Assembly (NCBI GenBank): GCA_963082975.1
Contig: OY720347.1
Coordinates: forward strand, 46,017,155-46,081,154
Reading direction: 5' to 3'
DNA: 64,000 nucleotides
Source: Labia minor
Lineage: Eukaryota; Arthropoda; Insecta; Dermaptera; Spongiphoridae
Shown: in pieces, positions 58,595 to 64,000 of the stretch
Numbering within the stretch: the first letter of the stretch is position 1
How the letters are laid out: every line of letters starts with the position of its first letter
Translations under genes and position numbers: made by a program
Notes under the pieces: generated by a model
Told to the model about the DNA's origin: nothing
Database searches by the model: none
What the model saw: only the letters and a program-made list of their open reading frames with translations

Positions 58595-60750
58595 TGCTCA
58601 AAATAGAAATAAATAATTAAATATAAAAAAGAGAGCATACCAGAATCTTGTTCTGTTTATATTAATAGGCACCACTGACTTTGTATACAATCAATAATAA
58701 TTAGTTTTGTATGATATTATACTATATATGCCAAAATGTCCTTTCCAGAGACAATCTGACTCATTAATAAATTAATAATCTAATATGTAGTAATAATAAA
58801 TTAAAAATAGTATACTCTATCATCTCTTTCCCAATTTTTAATTTGTTCTTTAATAACATTGTTATTTTTAAAAATTATTTACCAGAGAGAAGGTGAAAAA
58901 TGGTTTAAGAGATTCACAAAACAGCCTAAATTAGGAAATAAGGAAAAAAACTTTAGACGGCGAATGTATACTGTCAGTATAGAAATATAAACATTATGAT
59001 GATGAATTTATAGTATTTTATATTTTTTATACGTTATCGTGATTTTACAAATAACTAGCTCATATATATAATTCCAGAAATCTACAAAGAAATATGTAAC
59101 TTAAAATTTTTATATAAATTCTCTAAAAATATTTTAAAAAAAATTTATAATAGCAATTTTTAATATAATATCATATGTGATACGCTCTTAATGACTTTTT
59201 ATTTTTTAATATAATTATTGTATAATGGTAAAACGAATGATATATTATTCATTTTGGATAATGAATATTATTAAACATTTTGATGGGGTCTAAATTGTTA
59301 TTAACATACCTGTTTAATAATTATTAGTTGAAAAGGGAGGAAAGGGATGGTGGATAAAAGTGAATCATCTGTCACGCACGACAAGACAGAGCAAAAGCAA
59401 GCCTGATGACGACATGGAGTAAGAGGCCGGTTGGGTTCGTGGAGAAAGTTGCTAGATGCCAACAACAAGATTCTCTTCCTCTCCCTGATGGGGGAAGGAG
59501 AGGCCGGAAAACAAGAATTTTTTTTTATTAAGAAAAGAATATAACGAAAAAATATCTAGCGCATACATAGTAATCATTATTATAAGAGTGTTCTTGATTA
59601 GCGACTTTTTTTTTGTAAATATTTTATATTCTATCCATAAGTGTGAAATAAAAATAATAATAATAAATACAGATACTATTATTATTATGGAAATATTAAT
59701 ACTTTTTATTTCTATAGCTTACTCTATATCCATTTTGTTATAAATAAATAATACATGTTGAATATTCTTCATAACTTACCTGAAACAAAGAGAAAAAAAT
59801 CAATTAATATTTAATCAAGAAAAATTAAAATAAAATATAAAAATAATGTTAATTAATTTATTTTAGTTATTTTATTTTCTACTGAAAAGAATGATTGATT
59901 TCAGTTTTTTTTTCATTGCACAAATCTTGTATGTGTTAATTATTTCATACTTTTAAAATAATTGATTTATGTATGTTATGTTGGTATGTGTATGAATGTG
60001 TAACTAATTACTTAAGCATTTATTAATAATAAATTTATTTAATAAAAATATATCCTAATGTCTTATTAAGAAAAAAATTGTATTTAAATATTGAAGATAC
60101 ATTTTTATTAGAGTGAACTTTATATTTTGGTTGTTATTTCTTAGATTGACAAATATTAATGCTGATTGATACGGAGTTGATTATATAAATCAATTGATTA
60201 TAGGTAGATTAAAATGGAAGATTCTTTTTCATTGGAATTAAGGGATGGAATCCCGTTTTCAAATTTTAGTTTATATGTTTAGTCGATATTTTAATTAAAC
60301 ACACTTTTTTATTAAGGTATTTTAAAAAGAATATATATATATAGTCGTTACTAGAAAATCAATTAATTCTGTTTAGGTAAATTGAAAAGAACTGTTGTTT
60401 CAAAAGTAAAAGAAAAAAAAACAATACAACGATCATAGAGGAAATCATTGCAAATGAGTCAGCAGTGAGCAAAGGACATTGAACCAAGGTAAATCGGTAG
60501 GGGCGAAGCCTTCTTTGGATTTCAAGGTGGGCGGGAAGCCGAGAACTATCATCGGATAGAATGAGAATTGAAGCTGTGCAACATCGATAAAGAACTCTAC
60601 AGTCACTAAACAATCTATTTGTTTTCAAATGGGATAGGGTGGAGAAAGGGGAGAGAGTGGGGAAGGGCTGAAAAGATCAAATTGAAAACTGAAACAAAGA
60701 TAAGATCGACTTACTCTAAACAAAACGACGATTCCGATTCTAAATAGATT
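58595..60750. other. AT-rich spacer with two unassigned patches
   Basis: Less AT-rich blocks at 59335-59515 and 60440-60720 have no recognisable protein or repeat. The rest is AT-rich with no feature. Confidence 0.45.
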
Positions 60751-61027
60751 AAGCCCAATTTACACTTGCTTAGTACTTGTCATTAGATCAGGGGTGGGGA
60801 AATACTTTTAAGCGCGGGCCAAAATAAAATTTTCAAAATGTCTTCCGGGACGAAATATTTCGAAAACACTAATAAAAAAATTTATCTTTTTTTTTAGAGA
60901 CATAATGAACGAAAAATCAAAATAAGAGCCAACTTTTTCAACGGCGGGAGTTCAAAAAGTTCGCGCTTAAAAGTATTTGCCCACCCCTGAACTAATGACA
61001 AGTACTATGCCCGTGTAAATTGGGCTT
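60751..61027. mobile_element. Foldback element with hAT-like core
   Basis: The outer arms, starting AAGCCCAATTTACAC and ending in the complement GTAAATTGGGCTT, extend inward as inverted repeats of about 66 bp. Inside each arm is a second potential terminus, CAGGGGTGGGGAAATACTTT and its partner ending TTTGCCCACCCCTG. These look like hAT ends (CAGGGGTG...). The 8 bases next to that inner CAG are inverted, not direct, repeats, so the whole 277 bp behaves as one palindrome. Non-coding; target duplication not identified. Confidence 0.65.
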
Positions 61028-61163
61028 TATGGTCTATTAAGAGCATAAGTCATTGTATCATATTTTTAAAATGTTACTATATACTTATATATATATATAT
61101 ATTATTTATTAAAAATTAAATTTTATTTTAAACTTGGAAAAACAATTAATTTTACGTTTTTTT

Positions 61164-61770
61164 ACTATTTCGCCAGAGATAGTATTGCGATCACGAAAAT
61201 TTTCGATGTTGAGATTTTGATGTTTTTATACGTTTTGAAGGTTCCTGAATCATTTTCACTAAGGTTGAGAAAAATGTCTGTGTGTGTGTGTGTGTATGTG
61301 TGTGTGTATGTATGTAGGCAAGATTACGCAAAAACGGTTTGAGCTAGAATGATGAAATTTGGTACATGGACATTATTCAAAATTCGTAGTTTTCTATCAA
61401 CTTTTGAGAAATGTAGCTCAACCGAAAGAGGGTCATTACCTACAACGTTTTGATTTTTTTTCCTCTAAAGTGACCGTAAAAATAAAGATATATGTTTGAT
61501 AATTTTTCACATGATTAAAGATTGTATAAAACTGCTATATATAGAATTTCAGCTTGATTGATTCGCTGAAATTACCAGAATTAATTTTTTAACACTGCAA
61601 TTCTCACGCGCCAACATGTGACGTGGTGCCATCAACAAAAAGCCAAACATGCGCTGGTTTAATATTTATTATTTATAATTTATAATTAATTAAATTTAAT
61701 TTAAATATAATATATTATGTTATTTAATCCAATTCAAATTGCGAGATAGTCGAGTGGAGACACTCCAGCT
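61164..61770 (+). repeat. Helentron-like family H1, complete copy
   Basis: Same structure as 55456-56090, with one change in the 5' arm (ACTATTTC) and a shorter TG/TATG run (61277-61315). The 3' motif GCGAGATAGT is at 61741-61750 and the terminal hairpin TGGAG-ACA-CTCCA follows at about 61755-61767. Very similar to the 55456 copy over its full length, so both moved fairly recently. Confidence 0.92.
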
Positions 61771-61975
61771 AATTTATATTTAGATTTTTAAAAATATTGT
61801 TTAACAAAATTGACAAAAAAGATATATTTTAAGTTTAATTGAAAGATATTTGTGCAGTATATCGTTAATTAATAAGTGAAATTTTAAACGTCATTCTAAT
61901 TTAATAGGAAGAGTTGGTTAATACCACAATAAACTTCAGAGATTGTTTTTTTTTTCTATTTACGTTCATCTATAT

Positions 61976-62549
61976 CAGGGATGGCGCACCTATGGCACGT
62001 TTGAAAATTTTGATAGCACACACAAATACAAGATTATTTTTTAATAATTATAACCTTTTTCATTGTAATGATATCTTAAATGTCTTAATAATTTCTGAAA
62101 TTTTTGAATATCATCTGAAATAGAAAGAAAGTTATTAGAATAATAAAACAAGAAGGATTTCTTTTAAAAATGTCGAAATGTGAATTTGCCTAAAATTCAG
62201 TTAAATATTGAAAATAAAATCTAGTGAGTCCAGACCACTATAATCAAAAATCAATTAAAGAATTTCCATACAATAAAAATAATAAAAAAATAATAGACAA
62301 TTTTTAGGAAAGATATATTATTACCACAAATAAATTCCAGATTTTTTAGTATAAAGTTTAATATTTCAAATTATAACACTTTTATACAGGATAGTTAGAA
62401 ATTATACAAAAATATTCGATTATATATTAACTCTAAAAGGGGTACAGGTAGTGGAGAAAAAAATCATGATAATTTTGTGGCACATTATTTACCTCAAAAA
62501 GATTTTTTTATAATTTTCTGGCACGGACATCCTAAAAGGTCGCCCTCTA
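61976..62549. mobile_element. Possible hAT-like relic
   Basis: The left end CAGGGATGGCGCACCTATGG and the right end (read in reverse, GAGGGCGACCTTTTAGGATG) both resemble hAT termini, and each is followed by a GGCACG or CCGTGCC motif. The arms match only in part, the last right base is not the expected G and no 8-bp duplication is visible. No transposase remnant recognised. Confidence 0.4.
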
Positions 62550-64000
62550 TTTGAAAAGTAACGAGTTCTTTTAAAAAGAATAAAAAAAATTAAAAATAAA
62601 TTTATTTTTAATATTTGAAAAATATTTTATAAGGAAGCAAACGTTTCTTTCTAATTAATTCAAATCCCATGAAATACTTTTAATAAATTATCTTTATTTA
62701 AATCTTACCTTCTCTTAAAATGATTCTTAATCAAGCTTATCCAGAATATCCGAGATTTTCTAGAATAAATTTTATATAATTGAAAAAATAAATATTAAAT
62801 GTCTAAGTATTATTTTTTTTCTCATATAAATAAATGTATAATTTTTAAAAGATAAAAGAGTGTAATTATAATCATTCCTCTTGGAGGCATTGTCGGTATA
62901 CGCCTGTAGGCTTCCAGATGGAAATGTGCCTCTAGAAAGTGGGTTACCTTCAGTCTGAAAGTACGTAGGCGAAGCGAATCGACTAGAAGCCAGGAGATTT
63001 GAACAACGCTACAAAACTTAAACCAGCCATTTAACCATTCAAAATGATCTAATTAATTGAGCTTTCGAGATTCCGACATGAGAAATCTATTATAACTATA
63101 TTAACTTATTAGAAATGTAAATTTAATATAATTATAATGGAGTTTAATTTTGAATAATAAATATTATCTCAATATTAAATTCAGGAGTTTATGAATCAAG
63201 AGAATTATCAATATATATATATGAATCATTAAAGAATTTACATTATAATTTGTAAAAAAATATATAATATACTAATTCAAATAAAACTTATATAAAAATA
63301 TAAATAATAAGATGAATATATCAAATATGCTACTAGGTGACGATCTCAGTCTGTCACGTATGACGTCATCAGCTTAACTATAGCAATGTTGAAATATTTG
63401 AGTTTAAAATATTAATTTTGTTTATTAATATTTTTATTATTTTCATTTAAATTTAAATATAATTTTTAAAAAATGATATATAATTATAATATTTGAGTAT
63501 GAATGTTTTTTAATAAGTAAAATTCCCTTCCCCAATTATAATCTAAAAAGACCTTTCTAGATGGGTTTAATTTCAAGTGTAATTTTGAATACCTGTCCGA
63601 TCATATGATCCATTGGTTTTGATCGAATTAAATTTGTATTTTCATATTTTATAAGTAGATGAAGGATTATTTTAAGATCTTTATCAAGATATATTTCAAA
63701 TAAATATTTATAAATATTAATTTTTAATCTAAAACTTAACTATACCTCTAATATTTTAAATAGACAAGTTTAGTATTTTATTTTTTCAATTATTATAATA
63801 ATATATATATATTTGATAATATTAATTAAAACTGATCCAATATACTGCTGCTTACCAAATATATGATTAATTTTTGCAAAATACTCCAATTTTAATTTTC
63901 AAAGACGGCAGGCTCTATATATATAAATATATTAAATTCAACTCAACCTCGACCCTTCCTCTAAAACCAAATAGTATGGGATGATGATAACCTAGACTTA
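62550..64000. other. AT-rich spacer
   Basis: Nothing supportable. A less AT-rich block at 62880-63010 has no open frame or known repeat. Confidence 0.5.

Noticed and set aside
62885..63005. Possible tRNA or exon in a less AT-rich block
   Set aside because: No cloverleaf, splice pair or convincing open frame could be made.

Overview
This is a very AT-rich eukaryotic genomic window made almost entirely of transposable-element DNA and low-complexity spacer. The mix of elements points to an arthropod, most likely an insect: an insect-type Jockey-clade retrotransposon, several Tc1/mariner-type relics, Helitrons that start TCTATATATATAAAA, short Helentron-like repeats and tRNA-derived SINEs. The species cannot be named from the sequence. 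There is no bacterial-type operon and no tRNA or rRNA gene that I could recognise. The only credible trace of a host gene is one spliced-looking exon on the minus strand (3554-3716).

Layout. 0-10 kb: a mariner-derived MITE (729-1144), fragments of Helentron-like family H1, a hAT-like MITE in a TA repeat (3127-3396), the candidate exon, a degenerate H2 element (4518-5006), an internally deleted IS630/mariner relic (5394-6228), a Helitron-like fragment near 8.5 kb and a rearranged H1 cluster (9295-9832). 10-24 kb: a Helitron/LINE chimera (10251-10440), an old SINE, H1 copies, a defective mariner (18442-19345) and an H3 element with an H2 insertion (23483-24611). 24.6-37 kb: mostly featureless AT-rich DNA, with a second copy of the mariner MITE, one H1, one H2, a SINE and two foldback elements. 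37.6-42.2 kb: a Jockey-clade LINE with an intact 894-residue ORF2, flanked by perfect 62-bp target-site duplications. 43.7-51.5 kb: a Helitron inserted in inverted orientation into a second copy of itself. 51.5-64 kb: further H1 and H2 copies, a LINE tail and hAT-like palindromes.

The most informative structure is the self-nested Helitron. Removing 45930-49825 restores, base for base, the uninterrupted sequence found at the equivalent place in the inserted copy. That fixes the element ends (5' TC, 3' CTAG, insertion between A and T) without outside data. Both copies carry a head-to-tail doublet of the 5' end and a decayed LINE reverse-transcriptase segment.

Second in interest are families H1 and H3. 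They share one architecture: a 5' hairpin, a microsatellite, a 3' subterminal repeat complementary to the 5' arm, and a final small hairpin. The stem sequences differ between the families but pairing is kept, which suggests selection for folded single-stranded ends, as expected of Helentron-type rolling-circle elements. Nothing here forms a pathway; the genes present, ORF2 apart, are broken pieces of mobile elements.
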